64,000 bases of DNA, from positions 209,921,696 to 209,985,695 of the forward strand of contig NC_081553.1 of assembly GCF_963082655.1 (NCBI RefSeq), read 5' to 3'. The stretch is from Stomoxys calcitrans. Taxonomy: Eukaryota > Arthropoda > Insecta > Diptera > Muscidae. Position numbers and translations under genes: made by a program. Under the pieces are notes generated by a model. That model did not search any database and had not been told where the DNA came from. It worked only from the letters and a program-made list of their open reading frames with translations. How positions within the stretch are numbered: the stretch's first letter is position 1; every line of letters begins with the position of its first letter. Below, piece by piece: positions 9,660 through 22,157 of the stretch.

Positions 9660-12050
9660 ACCAATATGGAAAAATCTCAGCTTCTCAAAATTCACTGTTT
9701 TTGGAATTGTGAAGTTCGAAAATTAAGGGAAGTTAGAGCATTTGGAAATTCACGTAGGTTTTTTGCATTTTTTGTATATCGATTATGCGATTTTCAGCTT
9801 GTTTTTTGAAGAAAAGACATAGGAGTTGCACTGAACGGTTTTTTGCCATTATCTTCAATACTGTATACTCAACTCGAAAATTTTTTCGCATCAAAAATTG
9901 AAAATTTTCATAATTTTTTTGCTAAAAAAATGCAAAAAAATAAAATGTGAAATTTTAAGTAATTTTGTTTACATTACGAATCGTTATCGAATTTTGAACT
10001 GCGGAATGCTTAAAAATTGTCGAAATTCAAAGAAATGAAGGAATTACAGCGTTGTTGTCCTCGAAAACGACTTTGAATTTTTACGACCAAAAAACATAGG
10101 TTTTTGCAATGTCTTTCATTGAAAACGTTAGAGAATTGCTCCCTGCATCACCATTTCGGAAAGAGGGTTTCTTCTCAAATCCTACAAGGTTTGAAAATAT
10201 GCGATGTTCAGGAAACTAAGAAAGTTACAGCAATTGCAAACTCACGTTGGTTTTTTTTTAATATTTGGATATCGATTATGCGATTTTGAAGCAATGCTCT
10301 TAAAATTTTCAAAGCAATAGAAGAAAGTATTGCTTCATCCAGTACCATTACGGAAACAGATTTTCTTTACGAATCCAACGGTGTGCTCAGCATTTAGATT
10401 TTCGCAAAGCTAAGCATGTTACAGCAATCTCAAATTGATGTTGATTTTAACATTTTTTGTATATCAATTATGCTGTTACGACCTGGTTTTTTGAAGAAAA
10501 GGCACAGGAGTTCATAAGGGGTTAGCCTTTGCTAAAAAAATGCAAAAAAAAATAAAATGTGAAATTTCAAGTAATTTTGTTTACATTACGAATTGTCTTT
10601 GAATTTCGAACGGCGCAATGCTAAAAAATTCTCCAAATTCGAAAAAATGAAGGAGTTACAACGTTTTTGGCTTTGAAAACGACTTTGAATTTTTACGACC
10701 AAAACAAATTGGTTTTTGTAATGTTTTTCATAGGAAACCTTAGAGAATTGCTCCATGCTGCACCATTACAGAAAGAAGTTTTTGACGCAAATCCTACAAT
10801 GTCTGAAAATGTGTGATGTTTGAAAAACTAAGGAAGTTAGAGCAACTGCAAACTCATGTTGTTTTTTTTTTTTTTGAATTTTTGAATATCAATTATGCGA
10901 TTTTAGAGCAATACTCCAAAGTTTTCAAGGAAATATAAAGAAGTATTGTTTTTATCCAGCACCATTACGAAAAGAGTGTTTTTTCACGAATCCAACGGTG
11001 TCTTAAAAAGTTTGGAAGTTCGCAAAATGAAGGATGTTACAGCAATTTCAAATCCACCTTGATTTTTTGCATTTTTCGTATACAAATTATGCGATTTTGA
11101 GCTTGTTCTTTGAAGAAAAAGCATAGGAGTTGCACTAAATCGATTTTTTTGCCAAAATCTTTAATACTGTATACTCAACTCGAAAAATTTTTTCGCATCA
11201 AAAATTGAAAATTTTCATAAGGGGTTAGCCTTTGCTAAAAAAAATGCAAAAAAATAAAATGTGAAATTTCAAGTAATTCTGTACACTTTACGATTCCTCT
11301 TTGAATTTCGAACGGCCGAATGCTTACAATTTTTCGAAATTCTAAGAAATTAAGGAGTTTTAGCGTTTTAGACCTTGAAAACGGCCTTCAATTTTTACAC
11401 CCAAAAAACATTCGTTTTTGCTATGTTTTCCATAGAAAACTTTACAGTATTGCTTTATACAGTACCACTTCGCAAAGAGATTTTCTGAAAATTTTGAAGA
11501 TTTTACGTTTTCGAATTACGAAATATATGAAGGATTTACATCCTTTTCGGACTCGGCTTTTAGCATGTCATTAAAGATTTGTTTTTGTTTATTTGTCGAT
11601 AATTGCCAAAATTTTGATTTCTCAAACTAGCACCATTGTGGTAAGAGGTTTACTTCTCAAATCCAACGGTGTTTTTCAAAATCTCGAAGTTTGCAAATCT
11701 ATGTTAGCTATCATAATTTCCAACTCGCAGTGACTTCTTTACAGTTTTCATTTATTACCAATTACACAATTTTGAGTTTGCTTTTTGAAGAAACCACTCG
11801 GGGATTACACTGAGCTGCATTTTTGCTTCTGTCACAAACTTTACCACTGCGTTCTCAACTCGAACCTTTTTGGGGTATTCAAAATTAATAATTTTGAGAA
11901 AGATACAGATACAGAAAAAAACTAAAATTTCAAGAATTTCTGTTTATTTTACGATTCCACTTCGAATTTGGAATTGCAAAAAGCTTTAGGATTCACAAAA
12001 TTGGAAAAGAGCTACAGAGTTTCCTTTTTTTAATATTTTCGCCGAAAAAA
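9660..12050. repeat. AT-rich satellite, 500-700-bp units (block 1)
   Basis: The units share landmark phrases in fixed order: TAAGGGGTTAGCCTTTGCTA; ATGCAAAAAAATAAAATGTG; TTTGTTTACATTACGAAT; GAAGGAGTTACAGCGTTTT; AACGACTTTGAATTTTTACG; AGCACCATTACGGAAAGAG; ACGAATCCAACGGTGT; AATTATGCGATTTTGAGCTT; ATACTGTATACTCAACTCGA. Successive GGGGTTAGCC starts are roughly 500 or 700 bp apart, so units vary by loss of an internal section. No coding capacity. Confidence 0.85.
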
Positions 12051-12436
12051 TCGACTTTTCCAAAGAAAACGGTGAAGTATGAGGGCTGCTATGTAAGCTT
12101 CTGCTTCAATCAGCTCCATTACAGAGAGAATATTTGCTTTGTAAGCCATGGAGAACTTTACTTATCGGACACAATGGTATGACCAGATCTTATAACATAG
12201 CACCAACCATTTCATTGTTGAATTTATTGGACATGGGTGCGTATGTTTGCTTTTCAATAGTTATGGCCTCATAAAACATACATCATACGCCACCTTGAAC
12301 ACTCATTTTCCATATAAAATCACTTGGCAAAAGATTATTTACAAATCAAATCTCTAAATCACGGGTGCTACGGATGCAAAGGCATCCCTTTTTCTACTGA
12401 AACATGACCGTAGATATACCACGCACTTCCGATATG
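12050..12436. repeat. Dispersed repeat block flanking the mariner (copy 1)
   Basis: Sequence from AGTATGAGGGCTGCTATGTA through CAGCTCCATTACAGAGAGAA, AGCACCAACCATTT and GGGTGCGTATGTTTGC to CCACGCACTTCCGATATG. Related blocks occur at about 13545-13745, 19990-20352, 23190-23500 and 28690-29050. The early part resembles a satellite unit (CAGCACCATTA...AAGA), so it may be the divergent end of that array. Confidence 0.6.
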
Positions 12437-12438
12437 TA

Positions 12439-13150
12439 CGAGGACTGTTATATAAGTTTCTGGTCCAGGCAACACTTAGTATTGCCAGGTCAAATCTGAC
12501 ACTTCCATTGGAAAGATTGACATTTTCTAGCATAAATGTACACAGAATGTTTTGACATATGACCACCATCATTTGTGTACAGTGGCTTAAAAAAATTAGT
12601 TTGACTTAAAAAAATGGAACAAACTCGTGAACATTTGAGGCTCACAATATTCCGATTACTGGCTAAGGTGTATGTCCATAGTGCCATGGGGCAGGTTAAT
12701 ATTCGCACTCTCTTTTCAACCTAACCTAACCTTACTCGTGAACATTATCGTGCGACCATTTTTCACCACTTTCTACGTGGAGTGCATTGATGAACATAAG
12801 TCGTTGTATGCTGATGAAGCACCGCCCTACAGCACAGTCAAAACCTGATTTAATGAATTCAGTTGTGGTCGACATTCGCTCAAAGTCGATTTCCATGAAA
12901 GTCGTCTAAAAACATTGGTGCCGTGCGTGAACCTCTAATGCAAGATCGTCGTCTAACATACCTTAACATAGGGGCATCCTTGGGCCTTCCCTCCACCAGC
13001 ATACATTTGTAGTCAGAATGCTTTGACGTACGACCATTATTTGCATTGTTTTATAGTTACTTGAAAAAAATTATTTCACAAAGAAATGAACTATCTGGTG
13101 AAAATTTTAGCGGAATAATTTTCCAAAACTCTCAACGTGGATTATCATGA
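12439..13150 (+). pseudogene. 5' part of a mariner transposon (copy 1, truncated)
   Basis: Begins after TA with CGAGGACTGTTATATAAGTT, a mariner terminal repeat. Further in, degraded plus-strand frames match mariner transposase N-terminal helix-turn-helix sequence (YADEAP-YSTVK, then FHESR and REPLMQDRRLTYL) at about 12760-13000. The homologous element at 20355 is longer; this copy stops at about 13150, where a different repeat begins. Stops and indels make it inactive. It carries a short LINE tail insertion at 12637-12733. Confidence 0.7.
12637..12733 (+). mobile_element. 97-bp LINE 3' tail inserted in the mariner
   Basis: ACTCGTGAACATT at 12624-12636 is repeated exactly at 12734-12746. Between them lies a 97-bp stretch ending CAACCTAACCTAACCTT, the type of tail seen on insect non-LTR elements. 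It fits a severely 5'-truncated retrotransposition event. The same insertion is present in the second mariner copy (about 20554-20656). Confidence 0.7.
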
Positions 13151-14015
13151 CAAGAGTCATGCTCTGAATCGGTCCGTAACCTGATATAGCTCCCATATAA
13201 ACCGTTCTCCCGATTATACTTCTGATCTCCAGATTATACTTCTAGAGGGCGCAGATTTTTTTTCCGATTTGACTGAAATTTTCTGCAACGACTTTTCCTA
13301 TAACCTATAACGTATGGTATGTGAGGGCATAATTCAAAAAGTCAACATACGCACCTATGTACAACAAATTTAAAAAATAAATGGTTGTTCCTGTGTCATG
13401 GGATCAGCCATGCATGCATGCTGAACCTTATAGGCTCTGAACCGGTTCATAACCTGATATAGCTCACACTTAATCTGCATGTTCACAGTTTAAAAAGTTG
13501 CGTCTTCGTGACTATGTCAGAAATTTATATTGCAGCTCTCATACTATTTCAACCGACACCATAACGAAATGAATTTTTGCTTTCAAATCCAGTGAGAGCT
13601 TTACTTTTCGAATACAATTATATGGGCTGATCCCATGACACAGGAACAACCATTTATTTTTTAATTTTGTTGTACATAGGTGCGTATGTTGACTTTTTGA
13701 ATTATGCCCTCACATACCATACGTCATACGCCACCTTGTTCCATCGCCCGATTTTAATTCGACTCTCTAGAGCGCAAATTAAACCCGATTTGGCTGAAAT
13801 TTCGAACAATGACTTCAACAATGGTCTCCAACAATCAAAACAAGTATGGTCTAAATCGGTCCAATATTTGATATAGCTCCAATAGCATGTACATTTATAT
13901 CCACTATACTTTTTTCTCTTATAAAGGGATACTAGGCATAGAACTTGGCAAATGCAATCCATAGTGGAGGGTTAAACAGATTCGACTCGGTCGAACTTAG
14001 CACGCTTTTACTTGT
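13151..14015 (-). repeat. 'ACCCTCCACC' element fragments with repeat block
   Basis: Phrases such as AACCTGATATAGCTCCCATA and ATTCGACTCGGTCGAACTTA...GCACGCTTTTACTTGT (ending 14013) belong to the dispersed element seen intact at 25438-27105, here on the minus strand and truncated. A piece at 13545-13745 instead matches the block at 23190-23420, so this is a mosaic. No gene seen. Confidence 0.6.
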
Positions 14016-14845
14016 ATTTTTTAACCAACATGGCATTAGGCAAAGCTACCAGTATCATTATAATGATGTATGGTGCAATATACAAAAACTTTGTTCACTT
14101 GTTGTATGAGTTTACCAATAAAGGCCGGTTCAGATTTTCCAACGCGATCCCACTACTACGCTTGAACTTCATCACGAATAACCTTTCTTTAAAATAGGCT
14201 CAGAACCAAATGCTTTAAGAGGCTTGCAAACACAATAATGAGCTGCCAATAAAACAAATATGTAGCATGTAGTTATCATTTTCAGGTTGAAACATATACC
14301 AAAGTGAACTTGGTAACATTTCGTATCAGCTACCCTGAATAAGGCATCTAGACAGATTGAGCTCCAAGTAGCTCAGACGCGATTGGAAAACAGCAAGACA
14401 GCAGATGCAGATGGCTTGCCATCTTTGAAAGTTAGCACCCATACAAAAAGAGCTTAACTTCTCAAATCCAATGGTGGCCTCAGAATTTAGAAGTTCCCAA
14501 AACTAAGGAATTTATAGGAATTTCAAAATCTCCTTGATTTTTCGGCATTTTTCGGATATCAATTATGCGGTTACGACCTTGGTTTTTGAAGAAAAAGCAC
14601 AGGAGTTGCACTAAACCGATTTTTTGCCATAAACTTCGATACTGTGTACTCAACTCGAAAAATTTTTTCGCACCAAAAATTGAAAATTTTCAGAAGGGGT
14701 AAGCCTTTGCTAAAAAAATGTAAAAAAATAAAATTTTAAATTTCAAGTAATTCTGTTTACTTTACGAATCGTCTTCGAATTTCGAACTGCGGAATGCCAG
14801 AAAATATTCGAAATTCGAAAAAATTAAGGAGTTACAGCGTTTTAA
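14016..14845 (+). repeat. LINE stub (copy 2) plus partial satellite
   Basis: From about 14210 the sequence matches 9420-9660 (ATGAGCTGCCAATAAAACAA, AACATTTCGTATCAGCTACC), including a more damaged copy of the reverse-transcriptase stub near 14345-14430 (RLENSKTADADGLP). One incomplete satellite unit follows (14460-14845) and breaks abruptly into the palindromic array after ACAGCGTTTTAAGTTTC. Confidence 0.6.
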
Positions 14846-16890
14846 GTTTCTATAACATACGGTATTGTTTCCGTTTTTGTTTTTACATTGTCATATGGTT
14901 TTATTTCCGTACCATACGGTATTTTTTCCATACCATACGGTATTTCACAATACCATATGGTATTGTTTCCAAAGCATATGGTTGCAATACCATATGGTAT
15001 TGCTTTTACAATATCATATAGTATCTTTTTTATAATACCATATGATGTTGTTTCCATACCGTGCGATATTATTATCACAATACCATATGGGAGTATTTTC
15101 ATACCATACGGTATAGTTAGAAAATACTATATGTTATTGTTTCCATATCACACATATGGAAGGAAATAATACCATGTGAAATTGTTTCCTACTTTACGGT
15201 ATTATTTTCATGATGGCATAAGCTATAGTATCCTAGCGTACGGTTTGGTTTTCATAATACCATATGGTATTCTTTCCATACCATACTTATTTATTGACAA
15301 TGCCATATGGTAGCGTTCCCTACCATACGGTACTATTTTCATAAAATTATATGGTATTGTTTCAATACCATACGGTATTGTATTGGCAATACTTTATTGT
15401 ATTGTTGCCTACCTATTACTACCTACCTTTTTCTTACCGTTTTTTTTTTTTTTTTGATAATACTATATGGTATTCTTTCCTACCATATGGTACTATTTTC
15501 ATTATACCATATGTAATTGTTTCCATATCGTACATTGTTTTACAATGTCACATAGTTTTGTTGTCATACCATACGGCATTGTTTTACTACTACCGTAAGG
15601 TAGTAGTTTCCAAAGCATACGTTATTGATCTCTTAATGTCATATGGATCTGTTTCCAGACCACAGGGTAATATTTTCATAACACTATATGGTATTATTTT
15701 GAAAATACCATATGGTTTTTTCCGTTTCATACGGAATTGTTTTATAATACTACATGGTGTTGTTAGCATACCATACGGAATTATTTTCAAAATACTATAT
15801 GAAATTGTTTCCATACCATACGGTATTGCATTGGCAATAGTATATGGTATTATTTCCTACTTATTCCTACCTACCTGTTTCCTACGGTATTTGTTTCATA
15901 ATACTATATGGTATTGTTTCCATACCATTCGATACCATTTTGGCTATACCACAAGGTATTGTTTACATACCATACGTTTTTGTATCAACTCTGTCATATG
16001 GTATTTTTTGCATACCATACGGTTTGTTTTCGTAATACCATATGGAATCGTTTTCATATCATACGATTATTTTGTAATACCACATGGAAATGTTTACATA
16101 CCATATGGTATTATTTGGAAAATACTGTAGGGTATTGTTTCATACCATACTGTATTATTTTCATACCACCATATGCTGTTGTTTCCATACCATTCGTTAT
16201 TATTTTCACAATATTATATGTTATGGTTGCCTACCATACGGTATTGTTTTCATAATACCATATGGTAGTGTTTCCTAACATACCATATTGGGTACATGAT
16301 GCAATATGGAAATGCTTCCATACCATTTGTTATGTTTTCATACAACGATATGGTATTGTTTCCTATCACACGGTATTGTTTTCATAACACCATATGGTAC
16401 CGTTTCCATACCATACGGTACTGTTTTCATAATATCACATGGTATTGTTTGCATACCATACGGTACTGTTTTCACTATACTATGTGGTGTTGTTTCCAAT
16501 ACATAAATTTTTGTTTTTACAACTTCATATGGTTTTTTTCTCTACCATACGATATTGTTTTATCACTATCGTTTGCTATTGGTTCCATACCATATGGTAT
16601 TGTTTTCAAAGCGTAATGCATTGATTTCATAATATTGAACGGAACTGTTCCAATACCATATCTTATTATTGTGATAATACCACATGATATTCTATTGACA
16701 ATATTTTATGGTACTGTTTCCATACCATACGGTATTGTTTCTATAATACCATATGGTAATGTTAACATGTCATATTGTATTATTTTCACAATACTATATG
16801 GCATTGTCTTTTAATACCATATGGTATTGTTTCCATACCATACGGTACTATTTTCACAATACCATATGGTATGGTTTCCATACCATGCGG
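14845..16890. repeat. Palindromic array, about 45-bp period (copy 2)
   Basis: Same half-units as the array at 6165 (CATACCATACGGTATTGTTT / ATAATACCATATGGTATTG). The right end carries the same flank (AACCCAAAACGGAGTTAATT, then TTTCTTTCGGTG ending near 16957). The left inverted repeat is missing: the array joins satellite DNA directly, a breakpoint. Open frames up to 259 residues (15351-16130) are products of the period and have no protein motif. Confidence 0.9.
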
Positions 16891-16957
16891 TATTTTTTTT
16901 CTTAACCCAAAACGGAGTTAATTCCCCAACAGTACCATAGCAATTTTTCTTTCGGTG

Positions 16958-17600
16958 TATATATTTTTATTTATAGTTCAATTATTTATAGTTCATTCTG
17001 TAGCCATTGTTTTGAGTTTTTTTTTTCCAAACAACATCTGTAACTGAAACGCCTGAGCTTTTCTCTCCAATCCCTTCATGGAATGGAGACAAGAGTGAGC
17101 ATGCTATAGATGATAATAACGATAATGAAGAAAATGTGAGAAATTGTTTTACTCCCACAAGTAGAGCAAAAAAAAAATGTTTTAAACAATACAAAAAAAA
17201 AATCATAACAGAGTAAATACTCCTTTTTTTAAACATACAACATAGTTAAGTGAATTTGTATAAATGTGAATAAAAAATAAATACATTTCATATATAAAAG
17301 CATATATATATTGTGAAATTGAAAAGTTGAACTTATTTTGGATGACATTCTGGTAGGGTGAGTCAAATTAAATACGAATTTTTATAACCTCAGTTTTTTT
17401 AGCCAAATAAAACTCAATTACACTACTACTACTCGAAAAACTTTCCTTTTAATAAGCTCGAACCAAAAGTTTTTAGTGGTCTGCAAACAATATAATGAGC
17501 TGTCAGTAACACAATTATGTAGCATGAAGCTATCATTCTCAACTTGAAAAATATACCTGAGTGAACTTTGTAACACTTCGTATAAGCTACCCTTTATATA
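16958..17600. other. Duplicated flank (copy 2); no gene seen
   Basis: Matches 8888-9540 closely, with a short deletion that removes GTTATAGTGATATTATG. Evidence for a segmental duplication rather than two independent insertions. Confidence 0.6.
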
Positions 17601-17685
17601 CCACCTACTCAGAATGAGGACCACGTGGCAGTGACACGAATGAAAAACAGCAAGACAGCAAGAGCCAATGGGTAGTCATGTTGGC
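17600..17685 (+). pseudogene. LINE reverse-transcriptase stub (copy 3)
   Basis: Copy of the stub at 9540, reading NEDHVAVTR then frame-damaged KNSKTARANG. The surrounding sequence on both sides matches the first copy. Confidence 0.55.
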
Positions 17686-17689
17686 TAGT

Positions 17690-19985
17690 TAACACCAATA
17701 TGGAAAAAGCTCAGCTTCTCAAAATTCACTGTTTGCGGAATTGTGAAGTTCGAAAATTAAGGGAAGTTAGAGCATTTTGAAATTCACGTAGGTTTTTTCG
17801 TATATCGATTATGCGATTCTCAGCTTGTTTTTTGAAGAAAAGACATAGGAGTTGCACTAAACCGAATTTTTTGCCAAACTTTTCAATACTGTATACTCAA
17901 CTCGAAAAATTTTTCCGCATCAAAATTTGAAAATTTTTATAAGGGGTTAGCCTTTGCTAAAAAAAATGCAAAAAAAATAAAATGTGAAATTTCAAGTAAT
18001 TTTGTTTACATTACGAATCGTTATCGAATTTTGAACTGCGGAATGCTTAAAAATAGTCGAAATACGAAAAAATGAAGGAGTTACAGCGTTTTTAGCTTTG
18101 AAAACGACTTTGAATTTTTACGCCCACAATAAATTGGTTTTTGCTATGTTTTCCTTAGCAACCTTAACAGTATCAATTCATGTAGCACCTCTATGAAAAG
18201 GGATTTTTGTCACGAATCCAACGGTCTCTGCAAAATTGTCAGGTTCGCAAAACTGAGGAAGCAGTTGCAAACTCACGTTGGTTTTTTGAATTTTTGGATA
18301 TAAGTTATGCGATTTTGAAGCTATACTCGTAAAGTTTTCAAGGAAATAGAAGAGAGTATTGCTTCGTCCAACACCATTACGGAAAGAGTTTTTCTTCAAG
18401 AATCCAACGGTGCGCTCAGAATTTTGAATTTCGCAAAACTAAGAATGTTACAGCACTTTAAAACTCACGTTGATTTTTTTGCATTTTTCGGATATTGATT
18501 ATGCGACTTTGAGCTTGATTTTTGAAGAAAAAGCATAGGAGTTGCACTAAACCGAATTTTTTGCCATAATCATCAATACTGTATACTCAACTCGAAAAAT
18601 TTGTTCGCATCAAAATTTTAAAATTTTTATAAGGGGTTAGCCTTTGCTAAAAAAAATGCAAAAAAATAAAATGTGAAATTTCAAGTAATTTTGTTTACAT
18701 TACGAATTGTCTTGGAATTTCGAATTGCGGAATGCAAAAAAATTTTGGAAATTCGAAAAGATGAAGGAGTTACAGCGTTTTTGGCTATGAAAACGACTTT
18801 GAATTTTTACGACCAAAACAAATTGGTTTTTGTTATGTTTTTCATAGCAACCTTTACAGTATCGCTTTATGCAGCACCTCTGCGGAAAGAGATTTTCTTC
18901 ACGAATCCAAAGGTGTGCTCAGAATTTTTAAGTTCCCAAAACAAAGGATGTTACAGCAATTTCAAACTCACGTTGATTTTTTTAGTATTTTTCGAATATT
19001 AATTATGCGATTTTGAGCTTGTTTTTTGAAGAAAAAGCACAGGTGTTGCACTAAACCGAATTTTTTGCTATAATCATCAATACTGTATACTCAACTCGAA
19101 AAATTTTTTCGCATCAAAAATTGAAAATTTTCATAAGGGGTTAGCCTTTGCTAAAAAAAATGCAAAAAAATAAAATGTGAAATTTCAAGTAATTCTGTAC
19201 ACTTTACGAATCGTCTTTGAATTTCGAACGGCGGAATGCTTACAATTTTCCGAAATTCTAAAATATGAAGGAGTTTTAGCGTTTTAAGCCTTGAAAACGA
19301 CCTTGAATTTTTACACCCAAAAAACATTCGTTTTAACAATGTTTTCCATAGAAAAATTTACAGTATTGCTTTATACAGTACCACTTCGGAAAGAGATTTT
19401 CTGAAAATTTTGAAGATTTTACGTCTTCGAATTACGAAATATATGAAGAATTTACATCCTTTTCGGACTCGGCTTTTGGTATGTCATTAAAGATTTTTTT
19501 TTGTTTATTTGTCGATAATTGCCAAAATTTTGATTTCTCAAACTAGCACCAATATGGTACGAGGTTTACTTCTCAAATCCAACGGTGTTTTTCAAAATCT
19601 CAAAGTTTGCAAATCTAAGTTAGCCATCATAATTTCCAACTCGCAGTGATTTCTTTACAGTTTTCATTTATTACCAATTACACAATTTTGAGTTTGCTTT
19701 TTGAAGAAACCACTCGGGGATTACACTGAGCTGCATTTTTGCTTCTGTCACAAACTTTACCACTGCGTTCTCAACTCAAGCATTTTTGGGGTATTCAAAA
19801 TTAATAATTTTGAGAAAGATACAGATACAGAAAAAAACTAAAATTTCAAGAATTTCTGTTTATTTTACGATTCCACTTCGAATTTGGAATTGCAAAAAGC
19901 TTTAGGATTCACAAAATTGGAAAAGAGCTACAGAGTTTCCTTTTTTTAATATTTTCGCCGAAAAAATCGACTTTTCCAAAGAAAA
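17690..19985. repeat. AT-rich satellite, 500-700-bp units (block 2)
   Basis: Same landmark phrases and order as at 9660-12050, with GGGGTTAGCC starts near 17943, 18633 and 19137. The terminal unit (19260-19980) matches 11340-12060 almost base for base. No coding capacity. Confidence 0.85.
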
Positions 19986-20352
19986 CGATGAAGTATGAGG
20001 GCTGCTATATAAGCTTCTGCCTCAATCAGCTCCATTACAGAGAGAATATTTGCTTTGTAATCCATGGAGAACTTTACTTATTGGAACCCAATGGTATAAC
20101 CAGATCATATAGCATAGCACCAACCATTTCATTGTTGAATTTATTGAACATGGGTGCGTATGTTTGCTTTTCAATAGTTATGCCCTCATAAAACATACAT
20201 CATACGCCACCATGTACACTGATTTTCCATATTTTCCACTTGGCAAAAGATTATTTACAAATCAAATCTCTAAATCACGGGTGCAACGGATTTAGAAGCA
20301 TCTCTTTTTCTACCGACACATGACCGTTGATATACCACGCACTTCCGATATG
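19986..20352. repeat. Dispersed repeat block flanking the mariner (copy 2)
   Basis: Counterpart of 12050-12436, ending CCACGCACTTCCGATATG before the TA at 20353. Confidence 0.65.
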
Positions 20353-20553
20353 TACGAGGACTGCTATATAAGTTTCTGGCCCAGGCAACACTTAGTATTG
20401 CCAGGTCAAATCTGACATTTCCTTCCAAAGTTTGACATTTTCTAGCATAAATGTACTCAGAATGTTTTGAAATGTAACCACCATCATTTGTGTTGTTAAC
20501 AGGGACTTAAAAAAAATTTGATTGATAAAAAAGTAGAACAAACTTGTGAACAT

Positions 20554-20656
20554 TTGAAGCTCACAATATACCGATTACTGGCTAAGGTGTATGTCCATAG
20601 TGCCATGGGGCGGGTTAATATTCGCACTCTCTTTTCAACCTAACCTAACCTTACTC
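20554..20656 (+). mobile_element. LINE 3' tail in the mariner (copy 2)
   Basis: Counterpart of 12637-12733: flanked by CTTGTGAACATT and CTCGTGAACAT, ending CAACCTAACCTAACCTT. Its presence in both mariner copies dates the insertion before the duplication. Confidence 0.65.
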
Positions 20657-21448
20657 GTGAACATCATTGTGCGACCATTTTTCACCACTTTCTACGTGAA
20701 GTACATTGATGAACATAAATCTTTGTATGCTGATGAAGCAGCGACCTATAGCACAGTCAAAACCAGATTTAATGAATTCAGTTGTGGTCGACATTCGCTC
20801 AAAGTCGATTTCCATGAAAGTCGTCCAAAAACGGTCTATGTACTAGAGAACGTTGGTGCCGTGCGTGAACCTCTAATGCAAGATCGTCGTCTAACATACC
20901 TTGACATAGGGGCATCCTTGGGCATTCCCTCCACCAGCATACATTTGTAGTCAGAATGCTTTGACGTACGACCATTATTTACATTGTCTTGCAATTACTT
21001 GAAAAAAATTATTTCACAAAGAAATGAACTATCTGTTGAAAATTTTAGTGGGATAATTTTCCAAAACTCTCAACGTGGATTATCATGACAAGAGTTCATT
21101 GATGGACTTCAATCTTTGCATGGCGATGAAACCCATTCTATAGCACTGGGAAAAACTGTTATTATGAATTCAGTAGTGGTCAACGATGACGGAGGCCACC
21201 GTAGCGCAGAGGTTAGCATGTCCTCCTATGCCTCTGAACGCCTGGGTTCGAATCCTGGCGAGACTATCAGAAAATTTGTTCATCAGTTGTTTTCCCCTCC
21301 TAATGCTGGCAATATTTGTGAGGTACTATGCCATGTAAAACTTCTCTCCAAAGAGGACTCGGCTATAAAAAGAAGGTCCCTTATCATTGAGCTTAAACTT
21401 GAATCGGACTGTACTCATTGATATGTGAGAAGTTTGCCCCCGTTTATT

Positions 21449-22157
21449 TTTCAATTCAATTTTTTTTTCAATTCAATGGTTCTTTATTTCATATAACGTT
21501 ATAATATGTATAAAACAATTTTACAAAAAATATCTTATTGATAATAAAGAATTTTACAGCATGGTTTATAATTAAACCGTCTGCCGGAGTATTGAGTTAT
21601 TATATTTTTCTGTTTAATTTTATTCTTAATTAGTAATTAAACTCTTCTATTAACATATTTCTATATTTTCTTGCTTCCTTTAAGAAGTTTAGTAAATTCA
21701 CCCAGCAAAAACCTTCACCACCATTTAGTATGCTAATAATTTCGGTTTGATCCAATAGAGTTCTATTAAAATGTCTAACTCTCATATTTGCTAATACTGG
21801 ACAGCGGCCAATGAAATGGACTAAATTTTCTGCTTCTCCCAAATTACACAATGAACATCTTTGTTCATTCGAGGTCCTATATTTATTAAAGTTCAACCAC
21901 ATTAGATCACCTCTAGCTTTCAGAATCAAAGTTATTTGTTCTTGGCTGAATTTTTCTGTGCAATACATGGGGCCAACATTGTAATCGAGGTATTTATATA
22001 TTCTGTTTTCACTTTGCTGCGCTTTTTGTAAGTGATCATTAAACTTATTGGCTTTCATGTCCATTAAAAGTTGCTGTGCTGCACTCATCCAAGATTTTTT
22101 ATTTATTTTTACATTATTACTATTTATGTTATGCAACGAGAGTTGGGTACTATAATC
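21449..22157 (-). mobile_element. 5'-truncated LINE insertion
   Basis: Exact 13-bp target duplication GCCCCCGTTTATT at 21436-21448 and 22158-22170. The insert holds the end of ORF2 and a 3' UTR with AATAAA-type sequence (GAAATAAAGAACC on the minus strand) and an A-rich, ATTGAATTGAAA-repeated end. It lies inside a SINE, itself inside a mariner, so it is the youngest of the three. Confidence 0.8.
21630..22157 (-). pseudogene. C-terminal end of a LINE ORF2
   Basis: An open minus-strand frame of about 175 codons runs from the truncation point to a stop near 21630. It holds a zinc-finger-like C-terminal motif, CSLCNLGEAENLVHFIGRC (C-x2-C-x8-H-x4-C), typical of the tail of insect non-LTR ORF2 proteins after the reverse transcriptase. 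The sequence before it (QEQITLILKARGDLMWLN) fits the same region. There are no internal stops, so the insertion is fairly recent. No start codon is expected because the 5' part was never copied. Confidence 0.75.

Noticed and set aside
15351..16130. 259-codon open frame and many 60-115-codon frames inside the palindromic arrays
   Set aside because: The 45-bp period is a multiple of three, so a 15-residue pattern (SIPYGIVF...) stays open by chance in several frames and on both strands. No motif and no start context; matching frames appear in every array copy.
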